This document shows, one piece after another, positions 1 to 6,159 of a stretch of DNA of 6,565 nt. A program made the translations under genes and the position numbers. Positions within the stretch are counted from its first letter, which is position 1. Every line of letters begins with the position of its first letter. Location: positions 1 through 6,565 of the forward strand of contig JAUSPJ010000313.1 of assembly GCA_030655795.1 (NCBI GenBank). The letters run 5' to 3'. The notes under the pieces were generated by a model. The model was not told the DNA's origin. It did no database searches and saw only the letters and a program-made list of their open reading frames with translations. This stretch comes from Fidelibacterota bacterium. GTDB taxonomy: Bacteria; Fidelibacterota; UBA2242.

Positions 1-177
1 TTTCAACGGGTTTTTCATCCAAATATCATTACGTGACAGCCATCCTACAATTAATTTCTATCTGATTCTATTTAAAAACTATATCCGATATTTGAAGTTC
101 TGTTCTATTTTTACCTAATTTTTATTTTGCTTTTACTGAATTTTCAATTATTTTATTACATAAAATAAACGTAAAAC
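1..177. other. AT-rich upstream region without a gene
   Basis: This stretch to the left of the LysM gene is very AT-rich, with many T runs on the + strand. I see no convincing coding sequence, tRNA or repeat in it. It presumably holds the promoter of the downstream + strand gene pair, and may also contain the 3' end of whatever lies to the left of the window. Confidence 0.5.
132..159 (+). promoter_or_regulatory. Weak sigma70-like promoter candidate for the DUF1508-LysM gene
   Basis: A TTTACT hexamer (132-137) and a TATTAC hexamer (154-159) are separated by 16 bp, each matching four of six consensus positions. The predicted start would be near 166, leaving a leader of about 30 nt before the ATG at 198. 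In such AT-rich DNA this match could easily be chance, and TAAAAT at 161-166 is an alternative -10 without a clear -35. Confidence 0.2.
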
Positions 178-185
178 TTGATCCG

Positions 186-194
186 AAGGGAGGG
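186..194 (+). promoter_or_regulatory. Ribosome binding site of the LysM gene
   Basis: The purine-rich stretch AAGGGAGGG is a strong Shine-Dalgarno match ending a few bases before the ATG at 198. It fixes the start there and argues against the overlapping out-of-frame ATG at 178. Confidence 0.8.
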
Positions 195-197
195 ACA

Positions 198-1205
198 ATG
201 GCAGAATTCCAATATTACAAGGATAAGGGCGATCGCTGGAGATGGCGTTTGCGAAACGACGACGGGAAAATTATTGCCGTGTCGGGAGAGGGGTTTGCAG
301 ATAAGGAAGAATGTCTTGAAGACCTGCAAACTGCTAAGGAGATTTCGGAAATATCCGAAGTTCGTATCTATGAAACCGAAGAAGATTTTATTATTCACAG
401 AGAGTCACCCGAGCCGGAATTAGAAGAACCTGAATCCGAAAAACCGGTATTCGAAGAAGAATATTCCGAACAAGATGACGACATTCCGGATCAGCCGGAT
501 GATATTCCTCCATTGATTCGGGAATCGTCATTTACAGCAATTCCGGACAAGTGGAAACACCCCAACTGGGCGCTGATTATATCAATTGTCTCGGTTGCGG
601 TAATCATTATCCTGATAATCCTGTTTTCTTTGAGAGATAAAACCGAGCCTCGACCGGAAACATTGGAAATCATTTCAGAGATTCAGGAACAAGCGCCACA
701 GGAACCTACTTCTCCTCCACCGCCTGAATCTGTTATCAAAGAAGGAGCTGAAACCGAACCGGCAATCACCAAACTGGAATCCAAAGTCAAATCCCCGGAA
801 CTGAGCAAAGTACAGGAGCCGGTTCCCATGGACATTTTCCATACTGTAGTCAAAGGTGACCGTCTCTGGTCTCTGGCCGATGAGTACTATTCCGATGCTT
901 TTCTCTGGCCTAATATTTATAATGCCAATACCAGGAAGATTAAGAACCCGGATATGTTAAAGCTGGGCATTGAACTTCTTATACCCGCTTTACAAGGTAC
1001 CCATTTAAAACTAAGCGATACCGACCGGCGCAGGGTTGCTGATGGATATCTCCATGCATACCTGATTTATAAAAAACTGGGCAAAGCAGATGCAAAGTAT
1101 TACTTATGGGTGGCTCAGTTATACGATCAGTCGATTCTGGCCGAATACCAGGGAGAAATTGATCTGGAAGATATGCAGATAATTAAACGCTATAAAAAAC
1201 GTTAG
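198..1205 (+). CDS. Membrane-anchored protein: DUF1508 (YegP-like) + TM + LysM
   Basis: This 335-aa protein is modular. Residues 1-58 form a DUF1508/UPF0339 (YegP-like) domain, recognisable by WRWRL at 14-18, the VSG..GF stretch at 28-33 and KEEC at 36-39. Residues 60-108 are strongly acidic. A single hydrophobic segment follows at about 124-145, then a Pro/Glu-rich linker (150-210) and a LysM domain at about 215-263 (HTVVKGDRLWSLA, W..IY.AN, NPD, L.IP). The last 70 residues are charged and helical, of unknown function. LysM domains usually bind peptidoglycan N-acetylglucosamine, so the likely topology is DUF1508 in the cytoplasm and LysM in the periplasm; that orientation is inferred. There is no cleavable signal peptide. 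The gene is followed after 10 bp by a small gene repeating its first domain. Exact role unknown; an envelope-linking or structural function is plausible. Confidence 0.85.
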   Translation: MAEFQYYKDKGDRWRWRLRNDDGKIIAVSGEGFADKEECLEDLQTAKEISEISEVRIYETEEDFIIHRESPEPELEEPESEKPVFEEEYSEQDDDIPDQPDDIPPLIRESSFTAIPDKWKHPNWALIISIVSVAVIIILIILFSLRDKTEPRPETLEIISEIQEQAPQEPTSPPPPESVIKEGAETEPAITKLESKVKSPELSKVQEPVPMDIFHTVVKGDRLWSLADEYYSDAFLWPNIYNANTRKIKNPDMLKLGIELLIPALQGTHLKLSDTDRRRVADGYLHAYLIYKKLGKADAKYYLWVAQLYDQSILAEYQGEIDLEDMQIIKRYKKR

Positions 1206-1208
1206 GAG
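1204..1208 (+). promoter_or_regulatory. Ribosome binding site of the small DUF1508 gene
   Basis: AGGAG overlaps the TAG stop of the upstream LysM gene and lies 7 bp before the ATG at 1216. This suggests the two genes share one transcript and that translation of the second may be coupled to the first. Confidence 0.7.
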
Positions 1209-1215
1209 TAACGTT

Positions 1216-1398
1216 ATGTCTATTCTGCAATTATATATTGATAAAGCCGGTCAATGGCGCTGGCGGTTAAAGACCAACGACCAGGAAATTGTCGGTGTAT
1301 CCGGTATGGGTTTCGACAGCAAAGAAGAATGTATTCTATATGTTGAAGAAGTCCTCAAATATGCAAAAATTGCCGACGTAGAAGAGTCAGACGAATAA
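1216..1398 (+). CDS. Small stand-alone DUF1508 (YegP-like) protein
   Basis: This 60-aa protein consists of one DUF1508/UPF0339 domain and nothing else. It carries the same landmarks as the N-terminus of the preceding gene: DK, WRWRL at 14-18, VSG..GF at 28-33 and KEEC at 36-39, all at the same residue numbers, with a short acidic tail. The similarity and tandem position point to duplication of the domain, one copy soluble and one membrane-tethered. Family function is poorly defined; such domains often occur as tandem repeats (as in E. coli YegP). It starts 10 bp after the upstream stop and is followed by a strong terminator, so the pair is probably a two-gene operon. Confidence 0.8.
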   Translation: MSILQLYIDKAGQWRWRLKTNDQEIVGVSGMGFDSKEECILYVEEVLKYAKIADVEESDE

Positions 1399-1420
1399 CA
1401 ACTACTATTAAATCTGAGTG

Positions 1421-1456
1421 AAATAGGGGTTTTCGAGAGAAGATCCCTATTTTTTT
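1421..1456 (+). terminator. Strong intrinsic terminator of the + strand pair, overlapping the hydF stop
   Basis: The left arm 1421-1434 (AAATAGGGGTTTTC) pairs with the right arm 1439-1452 (GAAGATCCCTATTT) over 14 positions, including two G-U pairs, closed by a GAGA (GNRA) tetraloop at 1435-1438 and followed by a T run to 1456. This is a textbook terminator for + strand transcripts. The right arm contains the minus-strand stop of hydF (1449-1447). On the minus strand the same hairpin is followed by only three T residues, so it should be a poorer terminator for the hyd operon. Confidence 0.85.
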
Positions 1457-2676
1457 AATTCCCGGTACATCTCCAATACACCCGGAAAGGGTGAAAGCGC
1501 CCGTTCAAATATCCCCAGGGAATACGCAATCGTCAACCCATAATTCGTGATCGGAACCCCGGCGCGTCTGGCATACATAATCCGTGAAAGCATTTCCCGC
1601 CTGTTAAACATGCAGGAACCGCAGTGGATAATCAGTTTGTATTTTTTCAGGTCCTCAGGAAAATCATGGCCATGGGAGTGGCTGAAATTGATCTTACCGC
1701 CCACAAACTGGGTCAGCCAGCGGGGGATTTTTACGGTCCCGATATCATCGGTAATCGGATGATGTGAACAGGATTCGGCGATCAGAACACTATCACCAGG
1801 TTTCAGTTTATCAATAACCATAGCGCCGCGCACAAACTCACTCAGATTCCCCTTTACTCGCGCAAATAGAATTGAAAAAGAGGTCATCAGAATATCGTTT
1901 GGCGTATCGGCGGCTACTTTAAGAAATGCCTGGGAATCGGTAACAACGATGGCGGGTTTGGAATTCAGTCTCTGAAACGCATCCCGCAGCTCACTCTCCT
2001 TCACCACCATACAGTATGCATCACTGTCAAGTATATCACGGATTGTCTGAACCTGCGGTAAAATCAGACGCCCTTTGGGCGCTTCTTTATCGATCGGCAC
2101 AACTAATATTGCCATATCACCTGTCTGAATCAAGTCGCTGATGATTGCCGGTGAATTAATAATATCCTGAGGTGTTTGCCGGATGATCGCTTCATGCAGG
2201 TCGAATATACCGCTTGCTTCTGTCGCAATTGTTTGAACAACAGCATGTTTTTTATTATTGAGTTTTTGAATCAGTTCATCGCTCGGGGATTCCAGATCAA
2301 CTTTATTGAATACAATAATGATTGGCACACTACGCTCTTTGAATTCTTTCAGTAAATCCTCTTCAAACGTACTCCAACCGTCACCTGTGCTGACAATTAT
2401 CGCCAAATCGGTCCGATCGAAGATTTTCTTCGTGCGTGTCGTTCGTAATTCACCAAGAATGCCTACATCATCAATACCGGCCGTATCAATAAAAACCACA
2501 GGACCGATTGGCAGCAGTTCCATTGGTTTTTCGACAGGATCGGTTGTTGTGCCCGCTATATCCGACACGATCGACACAGTTTGCCGTGTCAGAGCGTTTA
2601 AAAGGGAAGATTTTCCGACGTTCCGGCGGCCGAAGATTCCAATATGCAGGCGTAACCCTTTTGGTGTTTTTATCAT
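1447..2676 (-). CDS. hydF: [FeFe]-hydrogenase maturation GTPase HydF
   Basis: This 409-aa protein has the usual HydF length and architecture. The N-terminal GTPase domain shows the P-loop GRRNVGKS (16-23), TTTDP (43-47), DTAG (64-67) and NKVD (124-127). A middle dimerisation region follows, then the C-terminal [4Fe-4S]-binding domain with Cys303, His305 and the HCGSC motif (His351, Cys352, Cys355), which fits the HydF signature CxHx(44-53)HCxxC with a 45-residue spacer. HydF is the cytoplasmic scaffold that receives the di-iron precursor made by HydG and HydE and transfers it to apo-hydrogenase. Its ATG shares one base with the TAA of the upstream aspartase-like piece (TAATG) and the upstream SD is weak, so translation is probably coupled. 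It is the last gene of the operon. Confidence 0.97.
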   Translation of the reverse strand: MIKTPKGLRLHIGIFGRRNVGKSSLLNALTRQTVSIVSDIAGTTTDPVEKPMELLPIGPVVFIDTAGIDDVGILGELRTTRTKKIFDRTDLAIIVSTGDGWSTFEEDLLKEFKERSVPIIIVFNKVDLESPSDELIQKLNNKKHAVVQTIATEASGIFDLHEAIIRQTPQDIINSPAIISDLIQTGDMAILVVPIDKEAPKGRLILPQVQTIRDILDSDAYCMVVKESELRDAFQRLNSKPAIVVTDSQAFLKVAADTPNDILMTSFSILFARVKGNLSEFVRGAMVIDKLKPGDSVLIAESCSHHPITDDIGTVKIPRWLTQFVGGKINFSHSHGHDFPEDLKKYKLIIHCGSCMFNRREMLSRIMYARRAGVPITNYGLTIAYSLGIFERALSPFPGVLEMYRELKK

Positions 2677-2945
2677 TATTTACCGCTTTCTGTTTTTAAA
2701 CCCACATGTTCCGGTGAAATCAGATCATTAAATTCCGAGTTTGAGAATACTTTCTGTTCAGGTTCACGAATCAGATTAATCGCGGCCAGTTTGACTGCAC
2801 CAAAGGCATGAATCAGTGCTTTATTCATCGGTCGATTTGACTGTGGAAAATTCTCTGCAGCCCGCTTGCTGTGAATCCCCCAAAGCGCGTCGGCAGAGAT
2901 ATCCAGACTGCCTAATGTATCGTTTTCTATTCGAAATGATTCCAT
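2676..2945 (-). CDS. Stand-alone N-terminal piece of an aspartase/fumarase-family lyase
   Basis: The 89-aa product begins like aspartate ammonia-lyase and class II fumarase: R.E.D.LG near 5-12, then ADALWGIHSKRAAENF at 19-34, then a helix ALIHAFGAVKLAAI that resembles both enzymes. After about residue 62 the similarity fades and the frame ends at TAA. Family members are normally about 460-480 aa, so all catalytic elements (the GSGT..NMN segment, the catalytic His region and the GSS.MP.K.N loop) are absent and the product cannot be an active lyase. Full-length aspartase genes are, as far as I know, common companions of hyd maturation genes, so this is probably a reduced relic of one. It is nonetheless in frame, has a GGGA-type SD and overlaps hydF by one base, so it may be kept as a docking or regulatory domain, or simply for coupling. 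It could equally be called a pseudogene. Confidence 0.75.
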   Translation of the reverse strand: MESFRIENDTLGSLDISADALWGIHSKRAAENFPQSNRPMNKALIHAFGAVKLAAINLIREPEQKVFSNSEFNDLISPEHVGLKTESGK

Positions 2946-2961
2946 GTTATTTCCCGGTATA

Positions 2962-3264
2962 TCAGTCAGTTAGGATCCCTCTGATCATGTTGAATATTAA
3001 TTGACTGTCGCTGTCTTGAACAAGTTCATGATCCAATATAATGCCCCACTTATTGGTCAACGGAAACCGTATTGAACCATAGACCGTATCAGCGCTCCCG
3101 GCAACATACGACCAACGCTTGCCTTTGATTTCACAAAAGTAGATTTCGGAATCAAAGTAAGTAGACAATTCATTTGTAATCATCATCAATTTTTCTCTAA
3201 AAGACAGTTCGTCATTTTCAGAAACAAGCTGAACACGATCCACAAATCGATTACTATCACACAT
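2962..3264 (-). CDS. Unrecognised 100-aa protein within the hydrogenase-maturation operon
   Basis: I do not recognise this gene. It is 100 aa with no signal peptide, no membrane segment and only two cysteines (Cys3, Cys44), which are not arranged as a metal motif. The pattern is an amphipathic helix (about 20-36), then alternating strands (SEIYFCEIKG, RWSYVAGS, GSIRFPL, WGIILD) and a C-terminal helix (SQLIFNMIRGIL). This order loosely resembles a GAF-type or other small sensor fold, but that is only an impression. It lies between hydG and the aspartase-like piece, 16 bp upstream of the latter, so it is almost certainly co-transcribed with the maturation genes. Its ATG abuts the heptamer array 3264-3312, whose minus-strand unit (TTTGAGA) supplies a GAGA that may act as a weak SD about 6-7 nt before the ATG. 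Confidence 0.7.
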   Translation of the reverse strand: MCDSNRFVDRVQLVSENDELSFREKLMMITNELSTYFDSEIYFCEIKGKRWSYVAGSADTVYGSIRFPLTNKWGIILDHELVQDSDSQLIFNMIRGILTD

Positions 3265-3312
3265 CTAAAATCTCAAATCTCAAATCTAAATTCTAACATC
3301 TCAAATCTAAAT
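3264..3312. repeat. Seven in-phase heptamers between hydG and the 100-aa gene
   Basis: Seven consecutive 7-bp units run without phase slips: TCTAAAA, TCTCAAA, TCTCAAA, TCTAAAT, TCTAACA, TCTCAAA, TCTAAAT. The array covers the whole intergenic gap, includes the hydG stop codon (3309-3307) and touches the ATG of the next gene. Seven-base periodicity is not a coding signature. It resembles the degenerate heptanucleotide tandem repeats found between genes in various bacteria. Confidence 0.85.
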
Positions 3313-4830
3313 ATACACATCCCGCTTACCCTTCATCGTATCCTGGTACATTTTTTCGAATGTTTCCAGCAAACTGCCCTTACTGAAAAAGGGAATATCC
3401 CGAATTTGCAGTAGTTCCTGCTTAATCAGTTTCTCACCGATCGCTTTAGTTTCCGGGGATGCATAGTCATCAAGGTATTCACGAAAAGTCAGCACAGCAT
3501 TCAGTTTACAGAATTTTCCTTCGGTACAGCTTTTCAAAAGTCCCATGATCTTATCGCCGGTCCGCCCGCAACGATAACCGGCCGTGCAGAACGAGGTGAT
3601 CATTCCCATTTCCGCCAGTTCACGCACAACATCATCCAGACGACGGGTATCGCCGAGAATAAACTGCTGCTTGTCAATTTCCTGATTACGAAGTTCTATA
3701 TTGCTCAATTCTTTCAGGGCTTCCGTATACCCGCCAATCCCGATCCTTGTGGACGCATCGGTTTGTGTACAGCCGACCTGGATAATTTCCCGACGCAGTT
3801 CGACCCTCTCGCGGGCGGTAATAATCAAACCTGTATAAGGCGCTGAAAGTCGCAGCACCGTCACCAGTTTCTTAAAATCATCATCATTCACAAAATATCG
3901 TGAGTTAGTGCTCAGATACGAGCCGGACGCCGGTGTCATCCGTGGAAAAGAGATTGTGTGCGGTCCGATCCCAAACCGCCGTTCCAGATCGATAGCATGA
4001 TGCAGAAGACCCATCACCTCAAACCGCCAGTCGTAGAGCCCAAACAGAGCCCCGATTGCCAGATCATCAATACCGGCCTCCATTGCTCGGTGCAGCGCGT
4101 ACAAACGCCAACGGTAATTACCTTTAAGGGTTTTTTCAGGATGAACAGTAGCGTAAGTCGCTTTGTGATAGGTTTCCTGGAATACCTGGTAGGTGCCAAT
4201 GCCGACATTCCAGAGTTTTTTCAGATCAGCCACCGACATCGGCGCTGCATTAATATTTGCCCGGCGGATTTCACCCATGCCGGTCCGGGCTTTCTTTTTC
4301 ACCCCGTAAATTGTTTCAATTGTCCGGGCGATGTAATCCGCATCTGAACGCGGGTGCTCGCCAAAAACCACAATCATGCGCTTATGCCCTTCGGAGATGA
4401 CCGCCTCCGTCTCCTGCCGAACCTCATCCATGGTCAAAATACGACGTTTTTCGTCCCTATTCTCATATCGGAAACCGCAATAAGCACAATTATTCACGCA
4501 CAGATTGCTGCAGTACAGGGGTGCAAAAAAGACAATCCGGTTATCATAGACTTTGCGCTTCACTTCCAGCCCGGCAGCGTACATCTCCTCCCAGAGCTCG
4601 GGATCTTTGACATGTAACAGCGCCGCCGTCTCCTCCGGTTCCAGCCGCTCAATGCACAGGGATTTTTGGATAATGTCCCGCACCTGTTGCTTTTCCGGTT
4701 TCTGATTATTTGCTAAGGTGTCATTAATGACCTGCTCATCGATAAAATCCTTCCCGTTGACCAGATATTCATCGATTTCATCCGGCTTAATTACCTGCTT
4801 CACCCAATCTTTTACTGCTAATTCCGACAT
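3307..4830 (-). CDS. hydG: [FeFe]-hydrogenase maturase HydG (radical SAM tyrosine lyase)
   Basis: This 507-aa protein is in the usual size range for HydG. It splits tyrosine into p-cresol and dehydroglycine and turns the latter into CO and cyanide bound to iron, giving the Fe(CO)2(CN)-cysteine synthon for the H-cluster. The SAM-cluster motif CX3CX2C is at Cys111, Cys115 and Cys118 in the typical context LYCSN.CVNNCAYCGF. GPHTIS with His291 probably matches the region of the ligand to the labile fifth iron. The C-terminal auxiliary-cluster region reads FCTAGYRCGRTG...CTEGKFCKLNA: Cys415 and Cys441 fit the published CX2CX22C motif exactly, but the second cysteine position is Gly418, with extra cysteines at 421 and 435. 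A start at 4830 is supported by AGGAT a few bases upstream. It follows hydE after a 52-bp gap filled with heptamer repeats. Confidence 0.96.
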   Translation of the reverse strand: MSELAVKDWVKQVIKPDEIDEYLVNGKDFIDEQVINDTLANNQKPEKQQVRDIIQKSLCIERLEPEETAALLHVKDPELWEEMYAAGLEVKRKVYDNRIVFFAPLYCSNLCVNNCAYCGFRYENRDEKRRILTMDEVRQETEAVISEGHKRMIVVFGEHPRSDADYIARTIETIYGVKKKARTGMGEIRRANINAAPMSVADLKKLWNVGIGTYQVFQETYHKATYATVHPEKTLKGNYRWRLYALHRAMEAGIDDLAIGALFGLYDWRFEVMGLLHHAIDLERRFGIGPHTISFPRMTPASGSYLSTNSRYFVNDDDFKKLVTVLRLSAPYTGLIITARERVELRREIIQVGCTQTDASTRIGIGGYTEALKELSNIELRNQEIDKQQFILGDTRRLDDVVRELAEMGMITSFCTAGYRCGRTGDKIMGLLKSCTEGKFCKLNAVLTFREYLDDYASPETKAIGEKLIKQELLQIRDIPFFSKGSLLETFEKMYQDTMKGKRDVYI

Positions 4831-4851
4831 CTTATCCTAATCACTTCATTA

Positions 4852-4886
4852 TTTTAAATTTTAAATTTTAAATTTCTAATTTTTAA
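4852..4886. repeat. Five in-phase heptamers between hydE and hydG
   Basis: The units are TTTTAAA three times in a row, then TTTCTAA and TTTTTAA, all in the same 7-bp phase. The array includes the hydE stop codon (4885-4883) and fills most of the gap before hydG, leaving about 20 bp for the hydG ribosome binding site. It differs in sequence from the array at 3264-3312 but has the same period and the same placement over the preceding stop codon. Confidence 0.8.
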
Positions 4887-5899
4887 TTGGAACATTTCCC
4901 CTTCAACGGTGAATCCCCTCTCGCCCAGGATATATTGTATCCGGCTTTTTCAATCATTGCCAAAGCCGCCTGCAAACCGTCTTCATCGATATCCTGCTGG
5001 ACATTTTTTCCGGGATAAATATTATACAGCTCTTTCACCCGTTTCGGGGTAAATGACGGCATAATGACATTAGCGCCAACCTGTAATCCCCGCATTCTCC
5101 CGCCCGGCCGGGCGCTTTCCATGGCGCTGGTAGAAGGAATATTAGCAGTGGGATTCAGAATCCGCATCAGTGCATAGGCGCGGAGGACAATATCGACATT
5201 ACCGTTAGTTTCTTCGGCGAAGGGTGTTTGATTGTGCGCCACAAAAGGCCCCATCCCGATCATGTGCAAATGCATGGCCGTCAGATCACGTATCGCAATT
5301 ACGACATCATCGACCGTATCCCCCGGCAACCCGATCATAATGCCCGAACCCACTTCGTAATCCAGTTCCCGGAGTGTTTCCAGGCAGTTCAGGCGGTCCT
5401 TCCGGACTGTTCCGGGACGTGCATCTGAGTAACTCTTCTCATTAAAACTCTCCAGCCGGATCAGGTAGCGATCGGCGCCGGCTTCCCGCCACAACTGATA
5501 GGTTTCTTTCTTTCGTTCCCCCAGCGACAATGTGATTGCGATGTCGTATTGCGATTTGATCGCTGTAATAATTTCGGCAATATCCGAATCGGAATACCAG
5601 GGATCTTCGCCGGTCTGGAGTACGATTGTCGAAATGCCCGAATCGCCAATTTCCCCGGCGCATTCCAGAATTTCATCCGTAGTCAGCCGGTAACGACGAA
5701 CACTCCGGTTACCGCGCCGCAATCCGCAATACAGGCAGTCCTGTTTGCAGTAGTTGGAGAACTCGATAATCCCCCGCAGATAGACGTCGGTTCCGAATAC
5801 CTCCCGCCGGACCCGGTCCGCTGCGGCGAACAGTTCCGTGTCGTTTTTTCCATGCAGGTAATCCCGAATTTCAGTATTGGTCAAGGTCATGGAATTCAT
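4883..5899 (-). CDS. hydE: [FeFe]-hydrogenase maturase HydE (radical SAM)
   Basis: This 338-aa protein has the expected length for HydE. The radical SAM motif CX3CX2C is at Cys51, Cys55 and Cys58 in the family context LRGIIEFSNYCKQDCLYCGLR. Further family features are QTGEDP (95-100) and a full TIM-barrel-length domain running to a BATS-like C-terminus (STSAMES.RPGGR.RGLQ.GANV.MPS). HydE acts in the cytoplasm on the HydG product in the route to the di-iron core of the H-cluster. The optional second cluster seen in some HydE is not evident: only Cys336 lies near the C-terminus. The ATG at 5899 overlaps the TGA of the TM1266-like gene (ATGA) and has no strong SD, so translation is probably coupled; an in-frame ATG three codons later is an alternative start. 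Confidence 0.96.
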   Translation of the reverse strand: MNSMTLTNTEIRDYLHGKNDTELFAAADRVRREVFGTDVYLRGIIEFSNYCKQDCLYCGLRRGNRSVRRYRLTTDEILECAGEIGDSGISTIVLQTGEDPWYSDSDIAEIITAIKSQYDIAITLSLGERKKETYQLWREAGADRYLIRLESFNEKSYSDARPGTVRKDRLNCLETLRELDYEVGSGIMIGLPGDTVDDVVIAIRDLTAMHLHMIGMGPFVAHNQTPFAEETNGNVDIVLRAYALMRILNPTANIPSTSAMESARPGGRMRGLQVGANVIMPSFTPKRVKELYNIYPGKNVQQDIDEDGLQAALAMIEKAGYNISWARGDSPLKGKCSN

Positions 5900-6159
5900 A
5901 CTTTCAGGGTCATGGATTTCACTTTTACCGTCGGTATCTGTCCCAGTTTGCCGGTCAGGGCGCCGAGTTCATCGGTGGTCATTTCCAGAATCAGGAAAAT
6001 AATCGCCACATTGTGATTATCCATGGGATAACCGACCCGCAGAAGAATACTTTTCGCCCGGCAGTTGCCGGGCAATTCCCCGACCTGTTGATAGGACGAA
6101 TCCCGGTCGAAGACCGTGATCGTCGTGGTGTGAACCTTTTTTTCCCATAAAAAACCCAT
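5896..6159 (-). CDS. TM1266-family putative [FeFe]-hydrogenase regulator
   Basis: This 87-aa protein resembles the small ACT/NikR-C-like family typified by Thermotoga TM1266, annotated as a putative regulator of the iron-only hydrogenase system and found beside hydE/hydG. Recognisable stretches are the DR..YQQV.EL region (18-29), ILLRVGYP (38-45), NVAIIFLIL (49-57) and ELGALTGKLGQIPTVKVKS (64-82). There is no DNA-binding domain, so it probably senses a ligand or partner; its target is unknown. It is the first gene of the operon and overlaps hydE by 4 bp. The start is uncertain: the ATG at 6159 has no clear SD and lies inside a hairpin, but no other in-frame start lies near and the family length supports it. 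Confidence 0.85.
   Translation of the reverse strand: MGFLWEKKVHTTTITVFDRDSSYQQVGELPGNCRAKSILLRVGYPMDNHNVAIIFLILEMTTDELGALTGKLGQIPTVKVKSMTLKV

Noticed and set aside
178..423. + strand frame starting at 178
   Set aside because: It overlaps the DUF1508-LysM gene out of frame, lacks a ribosome binding site and has no family resemblance.
3958..4347. 129-codon + strand frame opposite hydG
   Set aside because: Antisense shadow of the conserved HydG barrel; cysteine/histidine/proline-rich translation without a family.
3264..4886. CRISPR array or inverted repeats of a mobile element flanking hydG
   Set aside because: The flanking repeats are 7-bp tandem units with no spacers, are different in sequence on the two sides, and no transposase is present.
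5549..6016. 155-codon + strand frame opposite hydE
   Set aside because: Antisense to hydE and the TM1266-like gene, both supported by motifs; no recognisable domain and no start signals.
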